DNA of 64,000 nucleotides from CAVZTA01 sp963778025 (GTDB lineage: Bacteria > Chloroflexota > Limnocylindria > Limnocylindrales > CSP1-4): positions 62,001 to 126,000 of the forward strand of contig CAVZTA010000003.1 of the NCBI GenBank assembly GCA_963778025.1. The letters run 5' to 3'. Made by a program: the position numbers and the translations under genes. The notes under the pieces were generated by a model. That model was given only the letters and a program-made list of their open reading frames with translations, did no database searches and was not told where the DNA came from. Positions 1 to 8,643 of this stretch are shown one piece after another (the first letter of the stretch is position 1; each line of letters begins with the position of its first letter).

Positions 1-1157
1 GGGACGACGAGCATCGATTCCGGGCCAGCCGTCTCGCCGACCTGGACGCCGCGCGGGTCGACGCCCGCATCGCCGATGCGCAGGCTGCGCCCGTGCTCGG
101 CGACCCAGCCGGTCAGCCCCTGGCCGACGGGCAGGCGAAGCTGCTCGAGCGTGGGCCGGCCGATGCCGGCGAACTCGCCCTGGAACGCGATCGGCTCGCA
201 CATCCGGCGCATCTGGTCGACCCGGTAGACGCGGATGGTGTCGTGCTCGATGAGCCGGTCGGCTTCGGTGACGATCGCCTCGCCGATGCCGTCGACCGTG
301 GTGATCCGATTGAGGCGGCTGGACAGCTCGCCGATGGCCCGCAGGCGCGCCTCCAGCCCGCTGACGGAGTCGTAGAGCCGGGCGTTCGCGACGGCGGTCG
401 CCATCTGGTTCGCGAAGCTGGCCGCGAGCTCCAGCTCCTCGTCGGTCCAGTCGTACGGGGTCGTGTGGTACAGCACGAGGAGGCCCATCGGCTCCTCGCG
501 GAAGATCAGCGGCGCGAAGCAGATGGTGCGGTACCCGTGGCGCGCGTACAGCCGGGCGAGGGTCGGCGTCGTCGCCTGGGCCGATGGATCGTCGAGGACG
601 ATCGGCCGGCGTTGCTCGATGGCGGTCAGCCCGACCGCCGGCTCATCGCGCCGGATCGAACCGACGACGGCCTCCATCTCGGGTGGCAGCTCACGATGCG
701 CGGCCAGCCGGAAGGGGTGGTCGCCGGGCTCCAGGAGCCACAGGCCCGAGACGTTCGTCCCGAACAGCTCCCGCGAGGAGTCGAGCACGTCGTCGAACAG
801 ACGCTTCGGGTCGAGCGTGCCGCTGACCTCGGCGACGATCCGCCGAAGGACCTCCGAGCGGGCGCGCTGCGTGGCGTCCGTGCGCGCGCCGTCGAGCGGC
901 CGAAGACGCCTCGGACGGGCCTGGGCCGCGGCGATGGATGCCTCGTGGCGGCTCGCGCCGCGGGGCGGATCGACGAGCAGGAGCCGCTCGAGGTCGGATC
1001 GACGGACACGCCGTGCGCCCCGGAGGTCGACGCGGACCGAGGGCAGACGGCCGCTGGTGCACCAGCCGCGGAGCGTGTTGCGATGGACACCCGCGATCGA
1101 CGCGGCCTCACCGATGGTGAGCAACGCGTCCTGGGTGCGCTGGAGGGCGACGGCCAT
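1..1157 (-). CDS. HTH (MerR/excisionase-like) plus tandem GAF sensor protein, 3' end outside window
   Basis: Translating the minus strand from the ATG at 1157 gives an open frame to the window edge (385 codons, no stop), so the C-terminus is missing. Residues about 8-55 look like a MerR/excisionase winged helix (TIGEAASIAGVHRNTLRGW), which would bind DNA or fold as an adaptor. Residues about 85-235 form a first GAF domain, with the typical ending FANQMATAVANARLY, and a second GAF domain starts near 255 and is cut by the edge. GAF domains bind small ligands or chromophores. Such proteins often end in a histidine kinase, PP2C phosphatase or GGDEF module, which cannot be seen here. A DNA-binding HTH in front of GAF domains is an uncommon order. 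The domain calls are by eye; the output module is unknown. Confidence 0.7.
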   Translation of the reverse strand, partial: MAVALQRTQDALLTIGEAASIAGVHRNTLRGWCTSGRLPSVRVDLRGARRVRRSDLERLLLVDPPRGASRHEASIAAAQARPRRLRPLDGARTDATQRARSEVLRRIVAEVSGTLDPKRLFDDVLDSSRELFGTNVSGLWLLEPGDHPFRLAAHRELPPEMEAVVGSIRRDEPAVGLTAIEQRRPIVLDDPSAQATTPTLARLYARHGYRTICFAPLIFREEPMGLLVLYHTTPYDWTDEELELAASFANQMATAVANARLYDSVSGLEARLRAIGELSSRLNRITTVDGIGEAIVTEADRLIEHDTIRVYRVDQMRRMCEPIAFQGEFAGIGRPTLEQLRLPVGQGLTGWVAEHGRSLRIGDAGVDPRGVQVGETAGPESMLVV

Positions 1158-1355
1158 CGTGCGGCGGTCCGTCCTTCTCGGGGGGCGACAAGACGGGCAG
1201 GCCGGGACTGGGGCTCCCGGTTCGAGGCCGACCCTACGTTCGCGCGCGCGAGGCGGCGATAGCCCGGTCGTACTTCCCGGCGAGCCGGCCGGGGGCGCAT
1301 CTCGCGTCGCTCACCACCGTCGGTGGTGGTCAGCGTGCGAGAAGTGACGAACTCG

Positions 1356-1373
1356 TACCACGCCAGCGTGGTA
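1356..1373. promoter_or_regulatory. Palindrome (8-bp arms) between the LOG gene and the GAF gene
   Basis: TACCACGC, two bases, GCGTGGTA form a perfect inverted repeat 20 bases past the stop of the LOG-family gene and about 200 bases before the start of the GAF gene. A second one, ACCACCG-T-CGGTGGT, lies at 1313-1327. No T-run follows, so these could be a weak terminator for the LOG gene or operators for the downstream gene. The rest of this 235-base gap shows nothing else. Confidence 0.4.
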
Positions 1374-1392
1374 GGCGACCGGTGGGATGTCG

Positions 1393-1965
1393 TCAGGACC
1401 AGCGGTCCCCGATCGGCCGCCACGCGTCCATCGCTGCCAGGAGCGCCTCGCCATCGGGTGCGACGACGACGAGTTCGCGATGGGCCGGTCGGATGAACCC
1501 CTCCTCGACCGCCTCGTCGAGCCAGCGCAGAAGCGAGCCCCAGTAGCCCTCGACGTCGAGCAGGCCGATGGGCTTGCGATGGAGCCCGAGCTGTGCCCAG
1601 GAGGCGACCTCGGCGAGCTCCTCGAGGGTGCCGAGCCCGCCGGGCAGCGCGACGAATCCGTCGACCAGCTCGGCCATCCGCGCCTTGCGCTCGTGGAGAC
1701 CCGCGACGATGTCCAGCCGCGTCAGGCCCCGATGGGCGAGCTCGCGATCGACGAGCCCTTGCGGGATCACGCCGATGACCTCACCACCGACGCTCAGGGC
1801 GCCCTCGGCGACGGCGCCCATGAGCCCGACCCGGCCGCCCCCGGTGACGAGCCCGATCCCGGCGCGTGCCAGCCGCTCGCCGAACGCCCGCGCGGTCGCG
1901 GCGTAGATCGGTGACGAGCCCGTGCTCGCGCCACAGAACACGCAGATCCGCCGAAAGGTGGTCAC
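1393..1965 (-). CDS. LOG family (TIGR00730) nucleotide 5'-monophosphate phosphoribohydrolase
   Basis: This 190-residue protein matches the LOG/lysine-decarboxylase-like Rossmann family. It opens with RICVFCGASTGSSP, carries GGGRVGLMG near residue 43, and has the family signature PGGLGTLEEL near residue 108, whose Glu takes part in catalysis. Family members release the base from nucleoside 5'-monophosphates, for example cytokinin ribotides, or hydrolyse AMP. The bacterial substrate is usually unknown. The start is a GTG at 1965. It is monocistronic, followed by a short palindrome. The family call is firm; the substrate is not. Confidence 0.9.
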   Translation of the reverse strand: MTTFRRICVFCGASTGSSPIYAATARAFGERLARAGIGLVTGGGRVGLMGAVAEGALSVGGEVIGVIPQGLVDRELAHRGLTRLDIVAGLHERKARMAELVDGFVALPGGLGTLEELAEVASWAQLGLHRKPIGLLDVEGYWGSLLRWLDEAVEEGFIRPAHRELVVVAPDGEALLAAMDAWRPIGDRWS

Positions 1966-2063
1966 CCGATCATCGTCGCATCCGCCGCCCCGGGTCGCCC
2001 GGTCCTCGCCCGGGTCGCCGGCTCCCTCGCCCCCAGCGCGCCGGCCGCCACGCGCGCCACGAT

Positions 2064-2221
2064 GTGCATCGGATGCGCGCTACGACGAATGAGCGAGCCT
2101 CAGGGGCGCCCGATCCGGTCGTGAGTCAGCGTCCTCCGCCGACCGATGCACCGGATGCGCTGGATGACGCACGGTCGGCCGGGCGGCACGGGCGCTTCGT
2201 CGCAGGACGCATGGGGTGCAC
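2064..2221. repeat. Palindromic intergenic repeat, copy A
   Basis: This is one of three copies (2064-2221, 16489-16656, 54827-54995) of an element whose two ends are imperfect inverted repeats beginning GTGCA and running inward to GACGAA. The first 26 bases (2064-2089) are identical to the reverse complement of 16631-16656 in copy B. A third GTGCAT/CGG-type motif sits in the middle. No credible ORF is present. The element occupies most of the gap between the LOG gene and the lipoprotein gene; nothing else is seen from 2222 to 2442. It could be a REP/BIME- or MITE-like element or a structured RNA. Confidence 0.7.
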
Positions 2222-2442
2222 GACGGTCCGAGGCCCGACGGCGCTGCGCCCGGCGACGGGACGCCGATCGGCGAGCCGGACAGCGAACGACCCGGACGGG
2301 AGAGGGACGTCCGGGTCGTCGAGGGTGCGCTGCGGTCCGGGGGCGGACCGCGGGAGGAGGAACGATGACCGATGCTCGAGGTCGGGGGGTGACGCGGGCG
2401 ACGGACACGACCCCGAACGGCATCGAAGCCGCGTATCGGCGG

Positions 2443-3033
2443 TCAGAGGCGTGGCGCGGCCAGCGCGCCGATCGCCTTGGCGAGCTCCTTGCTCTTCTCC
2501 GCGTCCACGTCCGCGCCGGCCGCGATCACGATGGTCAGCAACCGCCCGCCCTTCCGGATCAGCAGGCCCGTGTTCTCCACGAACGCCGCCTGGTCGCCGA
2601 GGCCGGGCACGGCCTCCGCGCCGACGGTCATCGCGCCGAACACGGAATCCACGTCCTGGTCGTTGACGGACCACGACGCGTACGGGCGTCCGTCGGCTGT
2701 CGTGACGATGCACGCCGGGGGCGGCCCGGCCATGGGCATCAGGGTCAGGGCCGGGACCCCGAACAGGCCCTGGAGCTCGACGGTCGTCGCCAGCGAGCAC
2801 GCGTCACCGGAGGCGCCGCTGCCTCCCCCGGAGGTCGCCGCGGGACTGGCGGCGCCGGATGCCCCAGCGCCGGAGGCCCCAGCGCCCGACGACCCGGCGC
2901 CGGCGTCGGTGGCCGCCGGAGTGCTCGCGGACGGGCTGGTCGTTGCGGCCGACGATGCGCCGCCGCCGGAGCCACCACACGCGGCGACGGCCAGGACGGA
3001 GACGAGCAGGGTCAGGCGGGTCGATGGTGCCAT
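2443..3033 (-). CDS. Secreted lipoprotein of unknown function
   Basis: This is a 196-residue protein starting at the ATG at 3033, preceded by a GAGG. Longer upstream starts would run into the promoter of the divergent regulator gene and lack a signal peptide. The N-terminus is a clear lipoprotein signal with lipobox VAAC at about residues 16-19. A long Ala/Ser/Gly/Thr-rich spacer follows to about residue 80, then a compact C-terminal domain with two cysteines (GDACSL and PACIV). The C-terminal region resembles DUF3558-like substrate-less lipoproteins only loosely. It should be anchored on the outer face of the membrane. It is divergent from the Rrf2-suf operon; no function can be assigned. 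Confidence 0.75.
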   Translation of the reverse strand: MAPSTRLTLLVSVLAVAACGGSGGGASSAATTSPSASTPAATDAGAGSSGAGASGAGASGAASPAATSGGGSGASGDACSLATTVELQGLFGVPALTLMPMAGPPPACIVTTADGRPYASWSVNDQDVDSVFGAMTVGAEAVPGLGDQAAFVENTGLLIRKGGRLLTIVIAAGADVDAEKSKELAKAIGALAAPRL

Positions 3034-3135
3034 TCGAAGCCTCGGGCTGTGCCGGACCCACATGAGGCCGGACGTGACGGCGGGAGCGTCGACGACCGCG
3101 CCCGCCCGTACATCCTCCGTTCGCGCCAACCTTCG

Positions 3136-3164
3136 TTGCCGCTTCGGCGGGCGTTCGCTAGACT
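3136..3164 (+). promoter_or_regulatory. Predicted promoter of the rrf2-sufC-sufS operon
   Basis: TTGCCG at 3136-3141 and TAGACT at 3159-3164 are separated by 17 bases, a good housekeeping-sigma spacing. The expected transcription start (about 3171) falls inside the palindrome at 3166-3190, so a bound regulator would block initiation. Confidence 0.6.
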
Positions 3165-3165
3165 C

Positions 3166-3190
3166 AATCCCGACAAGAACGGTCGGGATT
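3166..3190. promoter_or_regulatory. IscR type-1-like operator in front of rrf2-sufC-sufS
   Basis: AATCCCGAC, seven bases, GTCGGGATT form a perfect 25-bp palindrome directly after the predicted -10 box. Length and core (CCGAC...GTCGG) agree with the 25-bp type-1 IscR site known from enterobacteria. The regulator encoded immediately downstream is an Rrf2-family protein with three cysteines, so autorepression is the simplest reading. A second copy lies before sufU at 12828-12852. Confidence 0.75.
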
Positions 3191-3228
3191 ACGGTCCCCG
3201 CCGTCGACCGCCTCCCGAGGACCTCACC

Positions 3229-3756
3229 CTGACCCAGCGCATCGCGTTCCACGGCACCGGCGCCCTCGCGTTCAGCACGAAGGGTGAGTACGGCGTGCGG
3301 CTGATGGTCCAGCTGGCGCGCCATTTCGGCTCGGGGCCGGCGAGCCTCAGCGCGATCTCCGCGGACGAGGATCTGCCGCGCGCCTACCTCGAGCAGCTGG
3401 CGATGAGTCTCCGTGACGCGGGCCTCGTGATCAGCACGCGGGGCGCCCGTGGCGGGTACGAGCTGGCGCGCCCGCCGGCCGACATCCACATGGGTGAGGT
3501 GCTGCGTGCGCTGGAGGGGCCGATCGCGCCGATGATCTGCGCCACCGAGGACCCCGAGCACGCGCTGCTGTGCGATCGCAGCGCCAAGTGCACGGTCAAC
3601 GTCCTGTGGGTCCGCGTGCGTGACGCCATCACCGGCACGCTCGACGCGATGACCCTCGCCGACCTCGCGCCCCGCCCACTCGTCCATCTCGAGCCCGGCG
3701 AGCTGCCGGCCCTCGACCCGATCACGACCGCAACGCTCCAGGGAGCCACTTCGTGA
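3229..3756 (+). CDS. Rrf2/IscR-family Fe-S cluster-sensing transcriptional repressor
   Basis: This protein of about 175 residues has the Rrf2 winged helix (FSTKGEYGVRLMVQLA, then YLEQLAMSLRDAGLVISTRGARGGYELAR). Three cysteines (MICATE, LLCDR, AKCTV; spacing C-x10-C-x5-C) and a following tryptophan lie where IscR binds its [2Fe-2S] cluster, although the first gap is longer than in IscR. The open frame extends far upstream, but the operator and promoter lie at 3136-3190. There is no ATG, GTG or TTG between them and the conserved domain. A CTG at 3229 with GAGG eight bases before it is therefore the likeliest start. The stop overlaps the GTG of sufC by four bases, so regulator and suf genes are co-transcribed and probably autoregulated. 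Confidence 0.85.
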   Translation: MTQRIAFHGTGALAFSTKGEYGVRLMVQLARHFGSGPASLSAISADEDLPRAYLEQLAMSLRDAGLVISTRGARGGYELARPPADIHMGEVLRALEGPIAPMICATEDPEHALLCDRSAKCTVNVLWVRVRDAITGTLDAMTLADLAPRPLVHLEPGELPALDPITTATLQGATS

Positions 3757-4664
3757 CCCAGTCCCAACCCGGCGATCGCGAGCTCGTCATCCGCGGCCTC
3801 CGTGTCGCGCCTGCCGCCAAGCCCGATCACGAGATCCTCCAGGGCATCGACCTGACCGTCCGCAAGGGCGAGGTCCACGCGATCATGGGCCCCAACGGGT
3901 CGGGCAAGACCACCCTCGCCTACGCGCTCATGGGCCACCCCGCGTATCTCGTGAAGGGCGGCGAGGTCCGCTGGAAGGGCTACGACCTGCTCAGCCTGAG
4001 CCCTGACAAGCGTGCCCGGCTCGGGCTGTTCCTCGCCTTCCAGTACCCCACCGCGATCCCCGGCCTGAGCGTCGCGAGCTTCATCCGCAGCGCGCTCAAC
4101 GCGAAGCTCCAGGGCATCGACAAGGACCCCGACGTCGACCCCACCGATACGACCCGCGGCGGCGTCTCGATGCTCGACTTCCGGCGCCGGATGCGCGAGA
4201 AGATGGCGCTCCTGAAGATGGACGAGGGGTTCGCGACCCGCTATGTCAACGAGGGCTTCTCGGGCGGCGAGAAGAAGCGCCTCGAGATGCTCCAGATGGC
4301 GATGCTCGGGCCGGAGATGGCCATCCTCGACGAGACCGACTCGGGACTCGACATCGACGCGCTGCGCATCGTCGCCGAGGGCGTGAACGCCCAGCTGAGC
4401 GACGAGCTGGGCGTGCTGCTCATCACCCACTACCAGCGCCTGCTCAACCACATCACGCCCGACTTCGTTCACGTCCTGGCCGCCGGCCGGATCGTGACCA
4501 GCGGTGGCAAGGAGCTCGCGCTCCGCCTGGAGGAGGAGGGCTACGGGCCGATCCTCCGCGAGGCGGGTCTCGAGACGGGCGTCTCCGATGAGGCGCTCCA
4601 CGTGCCGCTGGCGCCCGGCGAGGTGCCTGGCGACGTGCCCGTCGGCGCGGCAGCCGGGCGCTGA
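3753..4664 (+). CDS. sufC: Fe-S assembly ATPase SufC
   Basis: SufC is the ABC-type ATPase of the SufBCD scaffold complex, which builds Fe-S clusters in the cytoplasm. Walker A GPNGSGKTT is at about residues 46-54, the signature FSGGEKKR near 168 is the SufC-specific variant, and Walker B with MAILDETDSGLD is near 188. At 303 residues it is about 45 longer than usual, because of a C-terminal tail rich in acidic residues, Pro and Gly. The GTG start overlaps the regulator stop. SufB and SufD, its obligate partners, are not next to it and are not in this window. Confidence 0.95.
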   Translation: MTQSQPGDRELVIRGLRVAPAAKPDHEILQGIDLTVRKGEVHAIMGPNGSGKTTLAYALMGHPAYLVKGGEVRWKGYDLLSLSPDKRARLGLFLAFQYPTAIPGLSVASFIRSALNAKLQGIDKDPDVDPTDTTRGGVSMLDFRRRMREKMALLKMDEGFATRYVNEGFSGGEKKRLEMLQMAMLGPEMAILDETDSGLDIDALRIVAEGVNAQLSDELGVLLITHYQRLLNHITPDFVHVLAAGRIVTSGGKELALRLEEEGYGPILREAGLETGVSDEALHVPLAPGEVPGDVPVGAAAGR

Positions 4665-4689
4665 CGAACGCGACGAACACGACGAACAC
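4663..4689 (+). repeat. Three tandem 9-bp units between sufC and sufS
   Basis: GACGAACGC followed by two GACGAACAC units spans the sufC stop and the short spacer. It is probably replication slippage in non-coding sequence. The sufS ribosome site (GGAAGGACGAGGA) follows it. Confidence 0.6.
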
Positions 4690-4729
4690 GACACCGCCTG
4701 ACGACGGAACGGGAAGGACGAGGACGACG

Positions 4730-6070
4730 ATGACGGTCGAGACGCGGACGAGCCTCCCGCCGACGCCCTCGGTGACGGCCGACGCCGCCGCGGATGCGAC
4801 GGACGCGACGGTCGCTGGCAGCACGCGTGCGACCGGCTTCGACCCGGTCGCGGTGCGGGCGCAGTTCCCGATCCTCCAGACGACCGTCAACGGCAAGCCG
4901 CTGATCTATCTCGACTCCGCCGCCACGTCGCAGAAGCCGCAGGCCGTGATCGACGCGATCGACGAGTTCTACCGCGAGTACAACGCGAACGTCCATCGCG
5001 GCATCTACACCATCGGTGAGCGCTCCACCGCGGCGTACGAGGCGGCACGCGCGACGGTCGCCCGGTTCCTCGGCGTGGCCGATGCACACGAGATCGTCTT
5101 CACCCGGAACGCCACCGAGGCGATCAACCTCGTGGCGTACAGCTGGGGGCGCAAGCACATCGGCCGGGGCGACGTGATCGTCCTGACCGAGATGGAGCAC
5201 CACGCGAACCTCGTGCCGTGGCAGCTCCTGGCGCAGGAGAAGGACGCCGACCTCGAGTTCATCCCGATCACCGACGACGGCCGGCTGCGGCTCGACGTGT
5301 TCGAGATGCACCTCAAGCTGGAGCCGAAGCTCGTCGCGTTCACCCAGGTCTCGAACACGCTGGGCACCATCAACCCGGTGCGCGACATGGTCCGCATGGC
5401 GCACGAGGCCGGCGCGCTCGTCCTGGTGGACGGCGCGCAGGCGGTGCCGCATCTGCCGGTCGACCTCGCCGAGCTCGACGCCGACTTCTACGCGTTCAGC
5501 GGCCACAAGATGCTCGCGCCCACGGGTTCCGGCGCGCTGTGGGCGCGTCGGGAGCTGCTCGAGGCGATGCCGCCGTTCCTCGGCGGCGGCGAGATGATCC
5601 GCGAGGTCCATCTCCGCCGCTCGGAATGGAACGACATCCCGTGGAAGTTCGAGGCGGGGACGCCCGACATCTCGGCCGCGATCGGGCTCGGCGCGGCGGC
5701 CGAATACCTGATGGGCCTGGGCATGGCCAACGTGCGGGCGCACGAGCGCGAGCTGCTCGCCTACGCGCTCGACATCCTGCCTCGAGAGCTGCCGAGCCTC
5801 GAGCTCTACGGCCCGCTCGACCCCGACGCGCGTGGTGGCGTCGTCCCGTTCAACGTCCCGGGCGTCCATCCGCACGACGTCGCGCAGGTGCTCGATCGCA
5901 GCGGCGTCGCCGTCCGCGCCGGCCACCACTGCACGATGCCCCTCCACGAGCGCCTCGATCTCGCGGCGACCGCCCGCGCGAGCTTCAACGTCTACACCGT
6001 CCCATCGGACATCGACGCGCTCGTCACCGGCCTCAAGGACGTCTATCGGGTCTTCGGCGTCGAGGGCTGA
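4730..6070 (+). CDS. sufS: Cysteine desulfurase SufS (group II)
   Basis: This PLP enzyme moves the sulfur of L-cysteine to its active-site cysteine as a persulfide and hands it to SufU. The PLP lysine is in SGHKMLAPTGSGALW near residue 259, and the catalytic Cys in RAGHHCTMPLHERL near 401. The conserved YLDSAATSQKP and NVHRGIYTIGERST blocks are in place. At 446 residues it carries about 35 extra N-terminal residues rich in Thr and Ala. It lies 65 bases after sufC and has its own purine-rich ribosome site, consistent with one operon under the palindrome at 3166. Its expected partner, sufU, is 6.8 kb downstream behind a second copy of that operator. Confidence 0.95.
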   Translation: MTVETRTSLPPTPSVTADAAADATDATVAGSTRATGFDPVAVRAQFPILQTTVNGKPLIYLDSAATSQKPQAVIDAIDEFYREYNANVHRGIYTIGERSTAAYEAARATVARFLGVADAHEIVFTRNATEAINLVAYSWGRKHIGRGDVIVLTEMEHHANLVPWQLLAQEKDADLEFIPITDDGRLRLDVFEMHLKLEPKLVAFTQVSNTLGTINPVRDMVRMAHEAGALVLVDGAQAVPHLPVDLAELDADFYAFSGHKMLAPTGSGALWARRELLEAMPPFLGGGEMIREVHLRRSEWNDIPWKFEAGTPDISAAIGLGAAAEYLMGLGMANVRAHERELLAYALDILPRELPSLELYGPLDPDARGGVVPFNVPGVHPHDVAQVLDRSGVAVRAGHHCTMPLHERLDLAATARASFNVYTVPSDIDALVTGLKDVYRVFGVEG

Positions 6071-6295
6071 CGCCCGCACGCGGCGACTCGTCAGGGGCCG
6101 CAGCCTTCGTGGGCCGGATCCGCAGGTGCGAGCCCACCAGCTGGCGCGCGGGTGTGACCCTCCGCCGGGCCCGCGGGTCGGTACGGTGGCCTCGCGACCG
6201 ACATTCGCGGACCATGCCTCGGTCCGGAGTCGGATGCGCGGCGTCGTCACACGTCGACCTTCCAGAACCGCATCGACCGGGTCAGAGGGACGTCG

Positions 6296-7166
6296 ATGAA
6301 GAAGGCATGGTTCATGGCCCTCGCGATCGGCGCGAGCTCGATGCTGGCGGCGTGCGGTGGCGGCGGGTCGGGCACCAGCCTGACCGGCGGCACGTGGTAC
6401 CTCACCTCCGGCTCGGAGACCGCCCCGGCCTGGCAATGGGCGGTGCCGCCGGGCGAGCAGTCGAAGTACACGATCGCGTTCGCGTCCGACGGCACGTTCA
6501 GCGCCACGGCGGACTGCAACCAGGTCGCCGGCGTCTACAAGGCCAGCGGCTCGGATGCCCTGACGATCCTGCCTGGCCCGTCGACCATGGCCTACTGCGG
6601 GGACGGGTCACTCGGTGACCTCTACGTTCACTCGCTGAGCACGACCACCAACTACAAGATCGCGAACGGCGAGCTCGACGCTGACGCTCGCGAACGGCAC
6701 CATGTCGTTCACCTCGACGAAGCCGACGGCGAGCGCGGCTCCTGCGGCGTCGGCCGCCGAGGTCCCCCAGGGAAGCCCCGGTGACCAGGCCCTGACCGGC
6801 AAGACGTGGCAGCTCACGGCCATCACGGAGAAGGTGCCGGCGTTCCAGGGCGTCGTCCCCGACAACCAGCAAACGCTGTACACCATCACGTTCGCCGACG
6901 ACAAGTCCTTCGAGGCGAAGGTCGACTGCAACACGGTCGCGGGCACGTACGTGACCGCCGATCCGACGGCTTCCAGCGGGCCGCTGACCGTCGAGCCCGG
7001 TCCGTCCACGCTCGGGTTCTGCGGCGAAGGCTCGGCAGCGGATCGTTCACGACGCTCACTCGGCGACCTCTACGTCATCGGTCTGTCAAGCGCCGCGAGC
7101 TACGCGATCGACGGTGGCGTGCTGACCATCACGACCACCAACGGGGGCACGCTCCAGTTCAAGTAG
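6296..7166 (+). pseudogene. Lipoprotein with two META/HslJ-like domains, single frameshift
   Basis: The frame from the ATG at 6296 encodes a lipoprotein signal (MLAACGGG) and one META-like domain with pattern TWYL...DCNQVAGVY...CGDG. It then leaves the conserved frame near 6680. The adjacent frame continues at once with LANGTMSF and a second copy of the same domain (TWQLTA...DCNTVAGTY...CGEG...TTTNGGTLQF), ending at 7166. Removing one base near 6680 gives one protein of about 290 residues with two tandem domains. META/HslJ domains are small secreted beta domains of unclear role, linked to envelope stress. An AGAGGGA ribosome site precedes the start. The break is more likely a sequencing error than decay. 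Confidence 0.7.
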
Positions 7167-7185
7167 CGCCTCGGCGAGCCGACGC

Positions 7186-7209
7186 GTCCGGGTCGGCGAC
7201 GGCCCGGAC
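7186..7209. terminator. Hairpin between convergent genes
   Basis: GTCCGGG (7186-7192) and CCCGGAC (7203-7209) flank a 10-base loop in the 64-base gap between two convergent genes. It could end transcripts from either side; no clear T-run is present. Confidence 0.4.
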
Positions 7210-7230
7210 ACCGTCGACCGCGGCGATCGC

Positions 7231-8600
7231 TCAGTCCAGCCGCACACCCTGGCGCCGGAGCTCGTGCTGGACGGCCCGGACGTCGAGCCGGTCGAACGGC
7301 TGGTCGTCGCGCAGCGAGAGGGCCGCGGCCACGCCAGCGCCCTGGCCGCTGACGGTGCAGCACATCATGTTCCGGGTCGACGCGTGCGAGACCTTGTCGC
7401 CGCCGATGCTGCGGCCCGCGACGATGAGGTGGCCGACGCCCGACCGCGGCACGAGCGACCGATACGGCACCTGGAAGTAGCGCCCGGTCGTCGGCAGGAT
7501 CAGGATCCCGTAGCCGTCGATGAACTCGGGGAAGATGCCGATCGAGTCGTCGAAGCGCCCCTGCTCGCGGACGTCGGTCGCGGTCAGGTCGTAGCGCGCC
7601 TCGATCTTGCGCGTGTCGCGGATGCCGATGGTCATCCCGAAGTTGCGGAGCTTCGCGTCCTCGCAGCCGGGCATGTACTCGCGGAGCGCCTTCATCGCGT
7701 GCATCGCCTGCTGGCGGCCCTCGATCTCGCCCCGGGTGAGGTCGTCGGCGCTGGTGCCGTCGATCTCGGTGAGGTGGATGAGGTTGAGGTACGTCAGGTC
7801 GCCCTGGTCGGTGACCGTGCCCCACGTCCCGGCGAGCGTGATGAGGTTCTTCGGGATGAGCCCCGTCTCGACCGCCCGCTTGAACGGCTTGCGCAGGAAG
7901 GGCGAGAACAGCTCGTCCTCCTTGCCGGTGGTCTCGATGTCCCACTCGGCGTTGCCCGCCCAGTCGCGGTACGTCTGGGGATCGGCCTTGACCGCGTCGA
8001 GGAACGCCCGCTTGTTCACGCCGGTCATCGAGAACATCACCGACGCCGCGAGCATCTCCTCGCGCGGCGTCTTGCGCACGGGCACACCGGCCCGGGCCGC
8101 GATGTCGGCGTCGCCGGTGGCGTCGACGACGCGCTTGGCGAGGACGGCCTCGCGACCCGACTTGCTCTCGGTGATGACGCCGCGGATCGCGCCGTCCTCG
8201 ACGATCGGCAGCACGGCGAGGCGGTGGAGCATCGGGGTGATGCCGGCCTCCTCGACGAGCACGTCGGCGACGTACTTGAAGCGCTCGCCGTCGATGCCCA
8301 TGCTCAGCGACTGGCTCTCGGGGTTGGCGGCGCCCATCGCCGCCGCGCGCTCCTCGAGCTCGCGACCGATCCCGTCGGCCTCGACGGTCTGCTCGTGGCG
8401 ATACCAGCCGATGCTCTCGACGCCGACCTGGGTCATGTTGCCGCCGAAGCAGCCATAGCGGTCGAGGAGCGTGGTCGTCGCGCCGGCCCGCGCCGAGGCG
8501 CCAGCGCCGCGGACAGGCCGCCGGGGCCACTGCCCACCACGAGGACGTCCGTCTCGTGGACGACGTCGACCTCGCGCGCAGGCTCGGGGACGCGCTTCAT
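7231..8600 (-). CDS. FAD-dependent oxidoreductase (FAD_oxidored type), N-terminal frameshift
   Basis: Residues from the ATG at 8600 give the dinucleotide-binding start VLVVGSGPGGLSAALA. Near 8501 the frame changes, and the continuation (LLDRYGCFGGNMTQVGVESIGWY) runs uninterrupted to 7231. Adding one base restores a protein of about 455 residues. The CFGGN motif after the flavin fold, VVDATGDADIAARAG, and the C-terminal HLIVAGRSIGGDKVSHASTRN are typical of the FAD_oxidored family, in which the flavin enzyme often acts on a small organic substrate. It is the last gene of the ABC transporter operon (43 bases after the ATPase), so it probably processes the imported compound. The substrate is unknown. 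Confidence 0.8.
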
Positions 8601-8643
8601 CGCCGGCGGGCGGTCGCGTCGGGATCGGTGGGCCGACGCGCCG

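Noticed and set aside
2146..3228. Long N-terminal extension of the Rrf2 frame
   Set aside because: It crosses the lipoprotein gene, promoter and operator and has no Rrf2-like content before about residue 360.
4663..4689. CRISPR-like short repeats (also 33745-33771)
   Set aside because: Nine-base tandem units without spacers, in ordinary short gaps.
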